From Phycisphaerae bacterium (GTDB lineage: Bacteria > Planctomycetota > Phycisphaerae > UBA1845), in assembly GCA_029260055.1 (NCBI GenBank), contig JAJDDX010000066.1, forward strand, positions 1-47,263: a stretch of 47,263 bases of DNA, read 5' to 3'. The notes beneath the pieces were generated by a model that was not told the DNA's origin, did not search any database, and was given only the letters and a program-made list of their open reading frames with translations. The first letter of the stretch is position 1. Every line of letters starts with the position of its first letter. The position numbers and the translations under genes are program-made. This document shows positions 6,761 to 18,377 of the stretch, in pieces.

Positions 6761-7312
6761 TCAGGCGGGCTCGGGGACAGGCCGCGAGCGCGGGCCGAAT
6801 AGCGCCATCGCCAGGACGATCAGCCCGATCGACATCGCCATCACCACGGGCCGGACTTCTCCGTCGCAGAAGATCCGATCGTAATCGAATCCGGGCAACA
6901 TGTTGGATAGCCGCGCCAAGGCCTGCGGCGGCTGCGCCAGCGGCGGGACGAACGGCACCTCGGGCCCACGGGCCGCGATGGGAGCCGCCACGGTGATCGC
7001 CGCCACGTCGGGTCGCTCATAGCCCAATTCGCGCTGCGCAAGGCGTGCCACGACCGCCGGGTCACTACAGATGGCCGTCAGGAGGCGGCGTTGATCGTCG
7101 AGTTCGGCCTGAAGCACTGCGGTGCGGTGCTCTTCAATCCGCGCGGCAGATTCGAGCGTCTGGTACTTTCGCCACTCCGGCAGCAAGATGCACGGGGCGA
7201 AGGTGCCGAGCCCCATGACGACGAGCAGCAGGCAGACGAGCGTGCCCCCTTCCCGCGGAATGGGGGCGGGCCTTGCGTTCGATCGGTATGAAGCGGATCG
7301 CGGCGGCGGCAT
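6761..7312 (-). CDS. FtsB/DivIC-like septum formation initiator protein
   Basis: This 183-residue protein follows enolase after 3 nt on the same strand, the same eno-ftsB order known from Proteobacteria. A transmembrane helix (about 22-45) is followed by a coiled-coil-like stretch, TLESAARIEEHRTAVLQAEL, and then DPAVVARLAQRELGYERP, which matches the FtsB/DivIC end-of-coil motif. Such proteins link the FtsQ and FtsL division proteins at the septum. Unlike ordinary FtsB (about 100 residues) it has a Pro-rich linker and a second membrane helix near the C-terminus (about 155-173). This suggests a hairpin with both ends in the cytoplasm. Identity is likely but not certain. Confidence 0.7.
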   Translation of the reverse strand: MPPPRSASYRSNARPAPIPREGGTLVCLLLVVMGLGTFAPCILLPEWRKYQTLESAARIEEHRTAVLQAELDDQRRLLTAICSDPAVVARLAQRELGYERPDVAAITVAAPIAARGPEVPFVPPLAQPPQALARLSNMLPGFDYDRIFCDGEVRPVVMAMSIGLIVLAMALFGPRSRPVPEPA

Positions 7313-7315
7313 CGG

Positions 7316-9746
<2,431 letters not shown>

Positions 9747-9747
<1 letters not shown>

Positions 9748-11345
9748 TGGGCGAGCGATTCCAGCTTCCGATCCCCATGTGGTGCGCGCAGTACCAGCTT
9801 CTGGGCGGACATCGGAAGATCGTGACCGTGAGCGTCGTGTACGCCGCGGCGCTGGTCGCCGGGTTCTTCGGTTTCAAGCAACTGGCCCCGGGCGTCGCGA
9901 TGGGGCCGTACATGTCGTACGCCCTCAACCTGCTTACCTGCATCCAGATGCTCGTGGCTCTTCTGGCGGGATGCAACGCCGTCCACCGCGCCATGCTGCG
10001 CGACTTCCAGACGGGTATGATCGAGTCTCATCGCCTGACGCCGATGTCAAACGTGACCGTCGTGGCGGGCTATCTCTTCGGATCGACGGCGCAGCTCGTC
10101 GCCGTCTTCCTGATCACCGCCGCCTTCGGTGCGGTGCTCGTGGTGGCTTCAGGTTTCCCGATCTCCGACTGGATCCTCGGCCACCTACTGCTGTTTAGCA
10201 CGGCGGTGATGCTCTGGTCCGTCGCCGCGTTCCTCGGGATGAACCCCCGCAAGCCGCTGACGCCAACGCCGTTCCTGGTCGTTGCGGCCCTGATGTGTGT
10301 GCCGGCGTCCTTCGTACCGGCCGCCGGAATGATGGCAGGCGTCTACGCGGGGTTCCTGAGCATTTCGATGTTGATGGGCAACGCGATGGCCGTCGCACCG
10401 GCAGCTCTGGCCCTGATGACGGTCAACTTCGTTCAGGCCGCATTCTGGATTTCGGCGGCTGCGGCGAAGTACCGTCGCCCCGATCTGCCCGCCCTGAACG
10501 CCACGCGGGGCCTTGTTCTGTTGGCACTTGCCTTGGCCTACGGCGTGGGCGGCTTGGTCCTCCTGGAGGCACTCGATTATCGACGGTTGATGCCATGGAG
10601 CGATTCCCCGGGTACGACCGCGATAGAGTGGGCCGTGACGCTTACCGCCTCACTGCTGATCGCCGTGGTTCCCGTTGTCGGCGCGGGAGAATGTCGACGG
10701 CTCATCGCACGCGGAGCCATGCCCCGGCATCGTAGCGACCGAATCCCGGACTTGATCGTCATCCTACTTGCCACCGCGCTGATTTGCGGCGTCTCGGCGG
10801 GTGTCGGATTGACGATCTGGACGGGCCTGATCCGCCCGCCTCTGGCTCCGGACCTGGTCGATCGCTCGGTCGGGGGATTGAGCGCCTGGATGCCCCACGG
10901 GGTCGGGGTCTGGCCGCTGACAGCCACGGTCTGCGTCACCGCGCTGCTTGCGGCACGTGCGGTGTTCGCCCTGACGGCGAGGTGGCTCAAGTCCGGCCCG
11001 GTCGCCGGAGTCGTTTTATTGCTGATCTACTGGGCGGTCCCGCTCATCGGCGACGCCATCCGCGCGGAGTTGGCGGCCGACTACCGCAGCGGCACCACGC
11101 ATAGCTGGCTGTTGACCCTGTCGCCGCCGGGGATGCTCGCCGCCATTTGGATGGACCTGAAGGTATCGCTCTGGCCGGGCCTCCTGTTTCAGATCGGCCT
11201 GGCGGCACTTCTGAGCCTGCTTCCCACTGTACGGCGCGGAGGGCGAGGGACGCCCACCGCCTCGCTCGCGCGAGAAGCTGGGCGGACGAGCGCGCTGGCT
11301 TACCAGGCTCTGCGAGACGCGGGTTCACGCGGCGAGGGGAGTTGA
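9747..11345 (+). CDS. ABC transporter permease
   Basis: This 532-residue polytopic membrane protein has roughly twelve hydrophobic segments spread over its whole length and short loops. It starts in the TGATG overlap with the ATPase gene, and the two surely form one exporter. I recognise no substrate-specific motif. Its size, about twice that of a simple ABC-2 permease, suggests a single chain carrying two six-helix halves that pair with an ATPase homodimer. Most of its length reads as membrane helix, and no large extracellular domain of the MacB type is present. The cargo is unknown. Confidence 0.88.
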
Positions 11346-11427
11346 ATAATCGGTGCAGCTCGGGCGCGACTTGGGACGTGCGTTTTTGGGCCGAGCGGGT
11401 ATGATTATGGTGGTCATCCCGTCGGAA

Positions 11428-11441
11428 GCGTGCCGGCACGC
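11428..11441. repeat. Perfect 14-bp palindrome upstream of psd
   Basis: GCGTGCCGGCACGC reads the same on both strands. It lies 73 nt before the preferred psd start and overlaps an alternative GTG start at 11430. It could be an operator half-site pair or simply a GC-rich palindrome. A TATGAT box at 11400-11405 lies just upstream but has no good -35. Confidence 0.35.
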
Positions 11442-11513
11442 GGCCCGGACGACACCGTTGGAAGGCCGTCTGACCGACGGAACAAGGTTCTTGCAGCGCG
11501 ACGTGTACCGCCC

Positions 11514-12221
11514 ATGCTGATAGCAAAGGAAGGCTTGCGTGAGATCGGGCTCGCGACGCTGATTCTCGGCGCGCTGGGCGTGGGTGCTTGGTGGCTGTTC
11601 TGGCCGCTGATCATCCTGCCGGCGGTCGTCTGGATGTGGGTATTGGCCTTCTTCCGCGACCCGCCACGTCACCGAGCTTTCGCCCCCGGAGAGCTGTGCA
11701 GCCCGGCCGACGGAACCATCACCGAGATTTCCGAACTTGACCATTACGACACAATCGAAGGCCCCGTCATCCGGATCGGCATGTTCCTCAGCCTGTTCAA
11801 CGTCCACATCAACCGGGCGCCGTGTAGTGGACAACTCAGGTCTCTCTCGTACCGGGCCGGTGAGTTTCTCGATGCGCGACACCCGGAGTCGGGAAGCAGG
11901 AATGAATCCAACACGCTCCTGATCGACCCCGATCCTCCCGTGCCGGGCCCGGTGGAAGTGAGACAAATCGCGGGGCTGGTCGCTCGAAGGATCATCTGCC
12001 ACGCCAAGGCGAAACAGCCGCTCACCATCGGCGGACGCTTCGGCCTCATCAAGTTCGGCTCGCGAACGGAGCTGATTATCCCGAACCGCGGCAACACCAA
12101 GGTCGTCGTCAAGATCGGCGATAAGGTTCGAGCGGGGTTGACCGTGCTGGCGGTTCAGCCGGTTGACATCCCTGACGCCAAGGAGCAGGTGCTGGAGACC
12201 GCACCCCAGGCCGCTGTTTAG
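11514..12221 (+). CDS. psd: Phosphatidylserine decarboxylase proenzyme (short form)
   Basis: This 235-residue enzyme makes phosphatidylethanolamine from phosphatidylserine at the inner membrane. An N-terminal hydrophobic hairpin (about 12-45) is followed by FFRDPPRH, SPADGTI, the block FLSLFNVHINRAP and the C-terminal RFGLIKFGSRTELIIP. The Gly-Ser of FGSR is the self-cleavage site that yields the pyruvoyl group. The length fits the short archaeal/actinobacterial-type proenzyme. ATG 11514 is preferred by alignment logic although no clear ribosome site precedes it; GTG 11430 would add 28 residues. It precedes pssA by 51 nt, so both steps of PE synthesis are adjacent. Confidence 0.93.
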   Translation: MLIAKEGLREIGLATLILGALGVGAWWLFWPLIILPAVVWMWVLAFFRDPPRHRAFAPGELCSPADGTITEISELDHYDTIEGPVIRIGMFLSLFNVHINRAPCSGQLRSLSYRAGEFLDARHPESGSRNESNTLLIDPDPPVPGPVEVRQIAGLVARRIICHAKAKQPLTIGGRFGLIKFGSRTELIIPNRGNTKVVVKIGDKVRAGLTVLAVQPVDIPDAKEQVLETAPQAAV

Positions 12222-12272
12222 CGGATCGCCCCGGTGCGAATCGGGGCCTGGGAACTCGGAGACACGTCCCCC

Positions 12273-13217
12273 ATGGCCATCGTCGCGAAGTTCCCCGAGC
12301 CGCCACGGCGCAGACGGCGCCTGAAATCGCTCGTCTTCCTCCCGACCCTCATGACGCTCGGCAACCTGGTGTGTGGGTTCGCCGCGATCCATTTCGCCCT
12401 TCGCGCGATGTTCGAACTCGGCGGCGGCGCGCCTCCGGCCGGCTCAACGACCCTGTCCCGCGCCATCATCGAGTTGATGCTGCCTTCGTTCCTTTCCGTC
12501 GGGGCGGGGCTGGTCTTCCTCGGCATGGTGCTGGACGCCTTCGACGGCCTACTGGCACGAATGACCCGCAGCACGACGGACTTCGGGGGACAGCTCGACA
12601 GCCTGGCGGACGTGGTCACATTCGGCGTCGCGCCAGGCACCCTCATGGTCGCCTTCATGTCGACGCAACTCGCGGGCGAAGCCATTTTGCCCTCGCCCAT
12701 CAGCGCCCACTTTCTCGGACGTTTTGCCTGGGTATCCGCTGCCGTTTACGTCGCGTTTACGGCGATCCGTCTGGCGCGGTTCAACGTCGAGCATGCCAAG
12801 GCGGACTTCGACCACCGAACGTTCCGCGGGCTGCCGAGCCCGGGTGCGGCTGCGGTCATCGCATCACTGATCATCTTCCAGGACCAGGAGGTGGGACAAG
12901 CATTCAAGCCGGCTTTGGTCTACGCGATGCCGCTGATCGCCCTTGCGACGGCGTTCCTGATGACCAGCCGACTTCGCTACCGGCGGTTCCACCGGACGTT
13001 CCTCGTTGGGCGTCGGCCATTCAGCCAGATCGTCGGCTGCGTCTTCATCCTGGCGGTCTTCTGGCTCTACAAAGCGCCCACGCTCCTGATCGTCGTGCTG
13101 TGGTACTGGGCGAGCGGCCCGGCGATACAGATCGCCCACACGCTCCGGCGCAGCCAGACTCCGGCGACGTCCTCGGACGAGGATGAGGCTTCGGATTCCG
13201 ACGCACAGGCGGGCTAG
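12273..13217 (+). CDS. pssA: CDP-diacylglycerol-serine O-phosphatidyltransferase
   Basis: This 314-residue integral membrane enzyme joins serine to CDP-diacylglycerol, giving phosphatidylserine for the adjacent decarboxylase. The CDP-alcohol phosphotransferase motif is complete: DAFDGLLARM, then the Gly in DFGGQ, then DSLAD. It is preceded by LPTLMTLGNLVCGFAAI, typical of PssA. Further helices follow to about residue 280, and an acidic tail ends the protein. ATG 12273 is chosen, with GGAG 11 nt upstream; GTG 12234 is an alternative that adds 13 residues. The Glu/Ser/Asp-rich tail (about 295-314) is outside the membrane region. Confidence 0.95.
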   Translation: MAIVAKFPEPPRRRRRLKSLVFLPTLMTLGNLVCGFAAIHFALRAMFELGGGAPPAGSTTLSRAIIELMLPSFLSVGAGLVFLGMVLDAFDGLLARMTRSTTDFGGQLDSLADVVTFGVAPGTLMVAFMSTQLAGEAILPSPISAHFLGRFAWVSAAVYVAFTAIRLARFNVEHAKADFDHRTFRGLPSPGAAAVIASLIIFQDQEVGQAFKPALVYAMPLIALATAFLMTSRLRYRRFHRTFLVGRRPFSQIVGCVFILAVFWLYKAPTLLIVVLWYWASGPAIQIAHTLRRSQTPATSSDEDEASDSDAQAG

Positions 13218-13267
13218 CGCGTTCTCAATCCAAGCGTAGCGGATGGCACTCGGCTTTCGGAAGGCCG

Positions 13268-13285
13268 CGCGGGTTGAAACCCGCG
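13268..13285. terminator. Hairpin between convergent genes
   Basis: CGCGGGTT (13268-13275) and AACCCGCG (13278-13285) form a tight GC-rich stem between the convergent pssA and sugar-isomerase-like genes. Neither side has a T-run, so it is at best a weak or factor-assisted bidirectional terminator. It may also be a copy of an interspersed repeat. Nothing else stands out between 13218 and 13389. Confidence 0.4.
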
Positions 13286-13389
13286 GCTCAGGGCGTTCTG
13301 CGAATCGGCAACGTCGTCCAAGCCGCTACGGCTCGACTGAGGTTGCTCTAATCCGGCGAGGCCCGCCCGATCCACGGCCAGTTTGGCGG

Positions 13390-14190
13390 TTAGGCCGGCG
13401 GCAGAAGCCGCTGCAAGCTTTCGCGTGCTTGCGTCAGATCGGCGGCAGGCGTGTGCGACTCGGTCCGCCGGAGGATGTAGGGTTCGCGATAGTCAGCGGC
13501 GTCGAGCATCGCGAGTACGCCGAGTAGATCGACCTCGCCTTCCCCCAGCAAGGCCTCGCTCCCGGGGTGGTCCGCCCGGCCGACCGTGGCGTCCCTTGCG
13601 TGGAACAGGGCCACCCGTTCAGCCAGCTCGTTTACGCACGCCAGCGGATCACAACCGGTCATGACCATGGCAGCCGGGTCGAGACAGACTCTGACCGACG
13701 GGCAGTCGACGGCCTTAAGCGCCGAGACCAGGCGCTGTCCCGCGTCGAATGACGGCCGCAGAGCGAAGACGCGTCCGCGAGATTCGGCGTGCTCCCCAAT
13801 CCGGCACAGCGCCTCGACAACGATGGGAATCGGCTCGGCCGACTCGACATCGGTCATCATGCCCGCGGCGGAGGATACGATGGGCACGTCCATGTCGCGC
13901 GCCATGTCGAGGATCTTCATGGTCCGAGCGACGCGCTCGTCAACCGTAGCGGCATCGTTCAGCTTCAGAGTTGGTAGATCGGCGGACAGAGCCGACAGAC
14001 GCAGCCCCAGGCCGTCCGCATATCGGGAGAGATGCCGGCGCCCGCTGGCCGACAAGTTCCACGCCGCGACATCGCCGTGCACGGCTCCCATTTCGACACT
14101 GCGAAACTCGAGCTGCGATGCCTTGCTCAGCGCATCTTTGGGGCTCAGCCGGAAATCGTCGACATCGACGCCTATCTCGTGTTCGCTCAT
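13390..14190 (-). CDS. Sugar phosphate isomerase/epimerase-like TIM-barrel protein
   Basis: This 266-residue protein has the order of strands and helices of the xylose-isomerase-like/AP-endonuclease-2 barrel. The recognisable parts are VEMGAVHGDVAAWNLSASGR near residue 33, LSALSADLPTL, PIVSSAAGMM, VFALRPSFDAGQRLV, VRVCLDPAAM and VALFHARDATVGR. In this family a divalent metal is held by Glu/Asp/His residues at strand ends; E33, D169 and H192 are possible ligands. ATG 14190 starts MSEHEIGVDV. The substrate is unknown. It lies 42 nt after the SRPBCC gene on the same strand, so the two may be co-transcribed. Confidence 0.8.
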   Translation of the reverse strand: MSEHEIGVDVDDFRLSPKDALSKASQLEFRSVEMGAVHGDVAAWNLSASGRRHLSRYADGLGLRLSALSADLPTLKLNDAATVDERVARTMKILDMARDMDVPIVSSAAGMMTDVESAEPIPIVVEALCRIGEHAESRGRVFALRPSFDAGQRLVSALKAVDCPSVRVCLDPAAMVMTGCDPLACVNELAERVALFHARDATVGRADHPGSEALLGEGEVDLLGVLAMLDAADYREPYILRRTESHTPAADLTQARESLQRLLPPA

Positions 14191-14232
14191 CGTGTCCTCA
14201 AACTGGTGTTCAGTCGCTCACGCTGCGCTGGG

Positions 14233-15333
14233 TTACTTCCCGGACTTGTCTTGCACCGACTCGAGCTTTGTCCGCAGCCCGTTCAGATAGGTCGCGTTGG
14301 CCTTTAGGAAATAGTCGAAGGCCTCGTTCCATTCCGAGCCGCTCTGCTCGTGCCAACCCACACTGGTGAGTCGCAGACGCGTCTTGTTCCCTCCGGCTTC
14401 GGACAGGCGGTAGACGCCCCAGGTTCCGCCCTTCTGCACGGTCGGGAACTTCGGCGGCGCGCTTCCCGTAACCGACAGCATCTCCTTCGGCAGATAGCTC
14501 AGCACCTTGTTGCTGGAGCCGGGCCAGATCGAATAAGCCCCCCACGGCTTCAGTACGACAACGGACTTGGGGTATCCGAACTTGCGAACGCCATCAGTGG
14601 TCGCCAGGGCGTCCCAGACCGTCTCCACGCGCGCGTCGATGACCACCTCGAAATCCTGCCGTTTGATCGGGGCGATCGTCGCCGTCACGGTCACGGCTTC
14701 ATCAGTCCACGTCCTCGCTTCGGCGGCCGAGCGCTTCGCTGGATCGGGCTTCGGATCCGCGCCCTCCAATTCCTTCTTCAGGCTGGCCATGACGTTCGAC
14801 CAAGCCCTGTCGAAGTAGGCGTAGCACTCGTCCCAATCCTCGCCCGTGCCCCACCCGAGGTGCGTCAGCTTGAGCCGCGTGCCGGCCGAGCCGGCATCGG
14901 TGAGCTCGAGCACGACGTGCGTCTTGGCGTTGATATCTCGTAAACTGGGGATGCTCGGCGGGCAGTTCCACTCGAACGTAAACAGCTCCTGGGGCACATA
15001 GCTCAGGATCACGCAGCCCTCGCTGCCGCGTTTTCCCTCCGGCATGTCCATCTTCATGAACAACTCGTACTTGCCGCCAACGCGAAGCTCGACCGTCGAA
15101 TTCGGTGTGAAGAACCTGGCAAGCCCCTGGGACGTGGTCCACGCATTCCAAACCACCTGTGGCGGCACAGCCACGCTCGTCTTCTTGACCAGCACTCTTG
15201 CCTCTTCCCCGGCGCCGGCGGTCGTGGCGCCCATCAGAATCACTCCTGCCCCCAGTAGCCCGAGCAGCGGTCGGGACCGCGGCCGCACGACCGCCCTCAG
15301 TCTCGCCGAACGCCAATCACTTTGCCTCATCAT
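14233..15333 (-). CDS. Exported protein with two SRPBCC/AHSA1-like domains
   Basis: This 366-residue protein has a long basic N-terminus and a hydrophobic stretch ending in ATTAGAG, consistent with a signal peptide cut near residue 42. Two START-like ligand-binding domains follow. Domain 1 (about 45-195) has VPPQVVWNAWTTSQGLARFF and LTHLGWGTGEDWDECYAYFD. Domain 2 (about 225-360) has ARVETVWDALATTDGVRKFG and LTSVGWHEQSGSEWNEAFDYF. The shared GW...W...(A/Y)(Y/F)D ending shows an internal duplication. AHSA1-type domains are usually cytoplasmic, so export is unusual. GGAG lies 7-8 nt before the ATG-ATG start. The ligand is unknown. Confidence 0.8.
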   Translation of the reverse strand: MMRQSDWRSARLRAVVRPRSRPLLGLLGAGVILMGATTAGAGEEARVLVKKTSVAVPPQVVWNAWTTSQGLARFFTPNSTVELRVGGKYELFMKMDMPEGKRGSEGCVILSYVPQELFTFEWNCPPSIPSLRDINAKTHVVLELTDAGSAGTRLKLTHLGWGTGEDWDECYAYFDRAWSNVMASLKKELEGADPKPDPAKRSAAEARTWTDEAVTVTATIAPIKRQDFEVVIDARVETVWDALATTDGVRKFGYPKSVVVLKPWGAYSIWPGSSNKVLSYLPKEMLSVTGSAPPKFPTVQKGGTWGVYRLSEAGGNKTRLRLTSVGWHEQSGSEWNEAFDYFLKANATYLNGLRTKLESVQDKSGK

Positions 15334-15379
15334 CCATCAACTCCTCGTTGGATTCGTTCCAATCAACCGTTTCCCGAGC

Positions 15380-15880
15380 CTACCCCGCTACGGGAGCGAT
15401 GCCCAGACTCCGGCGCACCAGGGTAAGCTGCCCGGCATGAAGCGACTCGTGGCACGCGATCGCTCCTATCAAGGCGGCGAACGTCGGTCCACACTCCTTC
15501 CAGTCATCCGGGAGCGGCGCCGCCAACTCAGTCGGAGACATGCCCTCGAACCACCCGATGACCTCCCCACGGAGGCCGGCGAGCCGTTCGATGACCTCTG
15601 CCATGCCAGGGTATACCGACGCTTCACCGCTCGGCACGGACCCCTGGCCGAAGAGATCGGTGTGCCATTGGGCCGGCAACTTGTGCGGCCGCACGTCGAA
15701 TGCTCCAAGGAAGTAGTCATCCGCGTATGCAAGATGGCCGACGACCCAGAGTGCGTGATTCGCGCCGTCCACCGGCTGGTGCAGATACTGCTCCTCCGGG
15801 ATATCCTCGAGGAGCCGGAGCGTCGTACCGCGGGCGTACGCCATCGCGGCCAAGCCGGCTTCACATGCGAGATTCGCCAT
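15380..15880 (-). CDS. DinB-family metal-binding four-helix protein
   Basis: This 166-residue protein fits the DinB/YfiT fold, a four-helix bundle carrying a metal on three histidines. The candidate ligands are in NHALWVVGHLAYADDY and in the C-terminal HESLHAGQLTLVRR, which give the family's H...HxxxH arrangement. ATG 15880 is preferred because GGGAG lies upstream; an in-frame start at 15937 would overlap nothing useful and adds 19 residues. It lies 67 nt downstream of cstA on the same strand. Members are linked to thiol transfer or stress, but no specific reaction can be claimed here. Confidence 0.82.
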   Translation of the reverse strand: MANLACEAGLAAMAYARGTTLRLLEDIPEEQYLHQPVDGANHALWVVGHLAYADDYFLGAFDVRPHKLPAQWHTDLFGQGSVPSGEASVYPGMAEVIERLAGLRGEVIGWFEGMSPTELAAPLPDDWKECGPTFAALIGAIACHESLHAGQLTLVRRSLGIAPVAG

Positions 15881-15947
15881 CGTTATGATTCTCCCTTCCG
15901 GAGGTCCGACCTGCCGTCGTCCAGCCGGGTTTGCCACTTCGGCGTTG

Positions 15948-17816
15948 CTACGTCGCGGCGACGCTGCCCTTTCCGAGCGGCGGAAGCGGTGCGGGCGCTA
16001 CCCCCTTCGCCCGACGATACATCAAGGCGCCCTCGACGACCATCCATATCTGCAAACCGAACGTCGCGCCGCCCAGGCCGGCCAGCAAGTACTTTCCGCT
16101 GTTTAGCCACCCGGCTTCGCCGAAGATCTGCACCGTAAGCACCCATGCGGGCAGGATCAACATCAGGATCATGGGCCCGACCAGGAACCAGATCGGCTTG
16201 TCGTGGCGGATCAGATAGAAGCATATCACAAGGAACGACAGACCGGCCAGAAGCTGGTTCGTGGCCCCGAAAATGGGCCAGAGCACGAGGCCTCCGCTGC
16301 CCGGGCCGGTCGGCCCGGCGACCATCGCGATCGCCCCGCCGCCGATCACGGCCACGGCGGTAGCGACATAGCGGTTTGTCAGCGGCGCGATCCTCAGCGA
16401 TGAGCCGAGCCCGGTCACGACGTACCGCTGAAGTCGCGTGGCGGTGTCCAGCGTGGTCGCGGCGAACGAGGCGACGAGCACCGCCATGATGCCGATCCCC
16501 ATCGTCACCGGGATCCCGATAGATGCCATCATATTGGCACCTCCCTCGATGAAGCCGCCGATCTTCTGCGGCAGCTTCATGCTCGCCCAGGTGCCCGAGC
16601 CGTAGTACTTCGCCCAGGCCGCCTCGCCGATCACCGCGGCGCCGCTTGCGTCCACGTCCGGCACGTACCGGTGCGCCTCTGCCGCGTAGGTGTATACGCC
16701 CCGCCCGAGCCCGGCGGTGCACGCCAGAATCACGACGACCGCGAGCCCGCCTTCCAGCAACATCGCTCCATAGCCGATGCTGCGCGCATCCGTCTCGCAC
16801 TTGATCTGCTTGGCTGTCGTGCCGCTCGACACCAGGCAGTGGAAACCGCTGACAGCCCCACACGCGATGGTGATGAACAGAAAGGGCATGATCGGCGGTG
16901 CATCGGCCGGCGGATTCGTGTTGACGGCTGGAGCTACAAAGGTAAGCCCCTCGCCCACGAGCGGCGAGACCAGCAGGCCCGCGAACAGCAGCCCGAGCGC
17001 CAGGATCAGTTCATGGGAGTTGATGAAGTCCCGCGGCTGAAGCAGCGTCCACACAGGCAGGACCGACGCGATGAAACAGTAGACGAGCAGCACCAGCGTC
17101 CAAACCACGACGGCATTGGCGTAAGGACTCGCCCCGCCGGCCACGGCTGCGGCTCCGTTCGGCGCCAAGCCCCAGTGAGTCAAGTCGATCGGAAGGTGGT
17201 ACGCGCCGATGTAGATCGTCAGGTACATCAGCGCGAGTGCGATCAGTGACGGGATCAGTAGCTTGCCTTTTCGCTTGTAGACCCAGTAGCCCACCGCCAG
17301 TGCGAGCGGTATCTCCGCCCAGACCGGGAAGACGCTGACCGGGTACTTCGCGAAGATGACGGCGATCACGAGTCCGAAGATGCCGATCACGACCGTCAGC
17401 GCCATAAACAGCACGGCTAGGAACAGCAACCTCGCCCGCGGATTGATCATCCGCCCCGCGACTTCGCCGATGGTCTGACCGCGGCTCCGCATGCTGACCA
17501 CCAGCGAGCCGAAGTCATGAACCGCCCCGATGAAGATCGACCCCACAAGCACCCAAAGCAACGCCGGCAGCCAGCCCCAGAATACGGCGATCGCCGGGCC
17601 GACGATCGGCCCCGTCCCCGCGATGGATGTGAAATGATGGCCGAAGACGACCTCGCGATCGGTCGGCACATAGTCGTGCCCGTCGTCGACTTCGACACTG
17701 GGGGTTATGGCCGCGGGGTCGAGCCGGAAGATCTTGTGCGCGAGCCACTTGCCGTACGTATGATACGCGACGAGGTAGGCGATGAAGGTCCCTACAGCGA
17801 TCAGCAGCGTACCCAT
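15948..17816 (-). CDS. cstA: Carbon starvation protein CstA family transporter
   Basis: This 622-residue inner-membrane protein has about 15 hydrophobic segments. It has the CstA signature regions: the N-terminal YHTYGKWLAHKIF, then DYVPTDREVVFGHHFTSIAG, then GPAIAVFWGWLPALLWVLVG and GAVHDFGSLVVSMRSRGQTIG. The family (CstA, BtsT) takes up pyruvate or small peptides, often under carbon limitation. The length is between BtsT (about 716) and shorter homologues, and no cytoplasmic C-terminal domain is added. ATG 17816 is preceded by GGGAG. It leads the minus-strand pair with the DinB-like gene. No two-component sensor of the BtsSR kind is nearby. Confidence 0.95.
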   Translation of the reverse strand: MGTLLIAVGTFIAYLVAYHTYGKWLAHKIFRLDPAAITPSVEVDDGHDYVPTDREVVFGHHFTSIAGTGPIVGPAIAVFWGWLPALLWVLVGSIFIGAVHDFGSLVVSMRSRGQTIGEVAGRMINPRARLLFLAVLFMALTVVIGIFGLVIAVIFAKYPVSVFPVWAEIPLALAVGYWVYKRKGKLLIPSLIALALMYLTIYIGAYHLPIDLTHWGLAPNGAAAVAGGASPYANAVVVWTLVLLVYCFIASVLPVWTLLQPRDFINSHELILALGLLFAGLLVSPLVGEGLTFVAPAVNTNPPADAPPIMPFLFITIACGAVSGFHCLVSSGTTAKQIKCETDARSIGYGAMLLEGGLAVVVILACTAGLGRGVYTYAAEAHRYVPDVDASGAAVIGEAAWAKYYGSGTWASMKLPQKIGGFIEGGANMMASIGIPVTMGIGIMAVLVASFAATTLDTATRLQRYVVTGLGSSLRIAPLTNRYVATAVAVIGGGAIAMVAGPTGPGSGGLVLWPIFGATNQLLAGLSFLVICFYLIRHDKPIWFLVGPMILMLILPAWVLTVQIFGEAGWLNSGKYLLAGLGGATFGLQIWMVVEGALMYRRAKGVAPAPLPPLGKGSVAAT

Positions 17817-17977
17817 AGCCGGAAAGCTCCCACCCGTCCCACGCCGAATCCCGCACGTCCGGGCTCACGGCATGATACCTCCGCGACGCGGCGCATTCCA
17901 TCGTGGCAAGCCGGGGCCGAAACCCTCCAAAACGCGATCGGTCGCGTCCTATGGTCACGGCAGGCAGGTTCTGACGC

Positions 17978-18006
17978 TTGACCTGAGCGGTCGCAGGTGA
18001 TACACG
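17978..18006 (+). promoter_or_regulatory. Possible promoter of the small protein/ACT/TatD group
   Basis: TTGACC (17978-17983) lies 17 bp from TACACG (18001-18006). The -10 overlaps a small inverted repeat TGATA-cacgt-TATCA (17998-18012) that could bind a regulator. It sits about 40 nt before the first start codon of the plus-strand group. The -35 is good and the -10 weak. Confidence 0.35.
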
Positions 18007-18048
18007 TTATCAGTGGCAGAAACCTGTTCCGGGTGATGGGTCAACGTG

Positions 18049-18300
18049 ATGGCACAAGCACGCACCGCCAAAGACACGCTCGATCACGACTTCCTCGACA
18101 CGCGCTCTCGCATTCTCGACGTGGCTGCAGCCCTCGATCGGTTGGATCGTGGCGACGGTGCGCAGGCGGCCGGGGATGACGAGCGGCTCGCCAAGCTCCT
18201 TAAGGCGATCGAGATTCTCACTGATGGAAAGCCCGACCGGGCGCGGCGCGTGCAGTTGGCCTTCTCGCTTGCCTTCGACGACGGTTGGCGATCTGGCTGA
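18049..18300 (+). CDS. Small conserved hypothetical protein
   Basis: This 83-residue acidic helical protein shows a clear internal pattern: LDHDFLDTRSRILDVAAALDRLDRG, a loop, then LAKLLKAIEILTDGKPDRARRVQLAF. I believe similar short proteins occur in other Planctomycetota, but that is from memory and no function is known. ATG 18049 is used; GTG 18046 immediately before it is equally possible. It has no signal peptide or membrane helix. It lies 77 nt before a double-ACT protein and 30 nt or more from any promoter-like boxes, suggesting a small co-transcribed group with the next two genes. Confidence 0.65.
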   Translation: MAQARTAKDTLDHDFLDTRSRILDVAAALDRLDRGDGAQAAGDDERLAKLLKAIEILTDGKPDRARRVQLAFSLAFDDGWRSG

Positions 18301-18377
18301 CCGCGCGATAGCGACGGGACAAGGTGGAAGTAGACGGGTCTGGGCACGAAGCGACTGCACCAAACGGGAGGTGAGTC

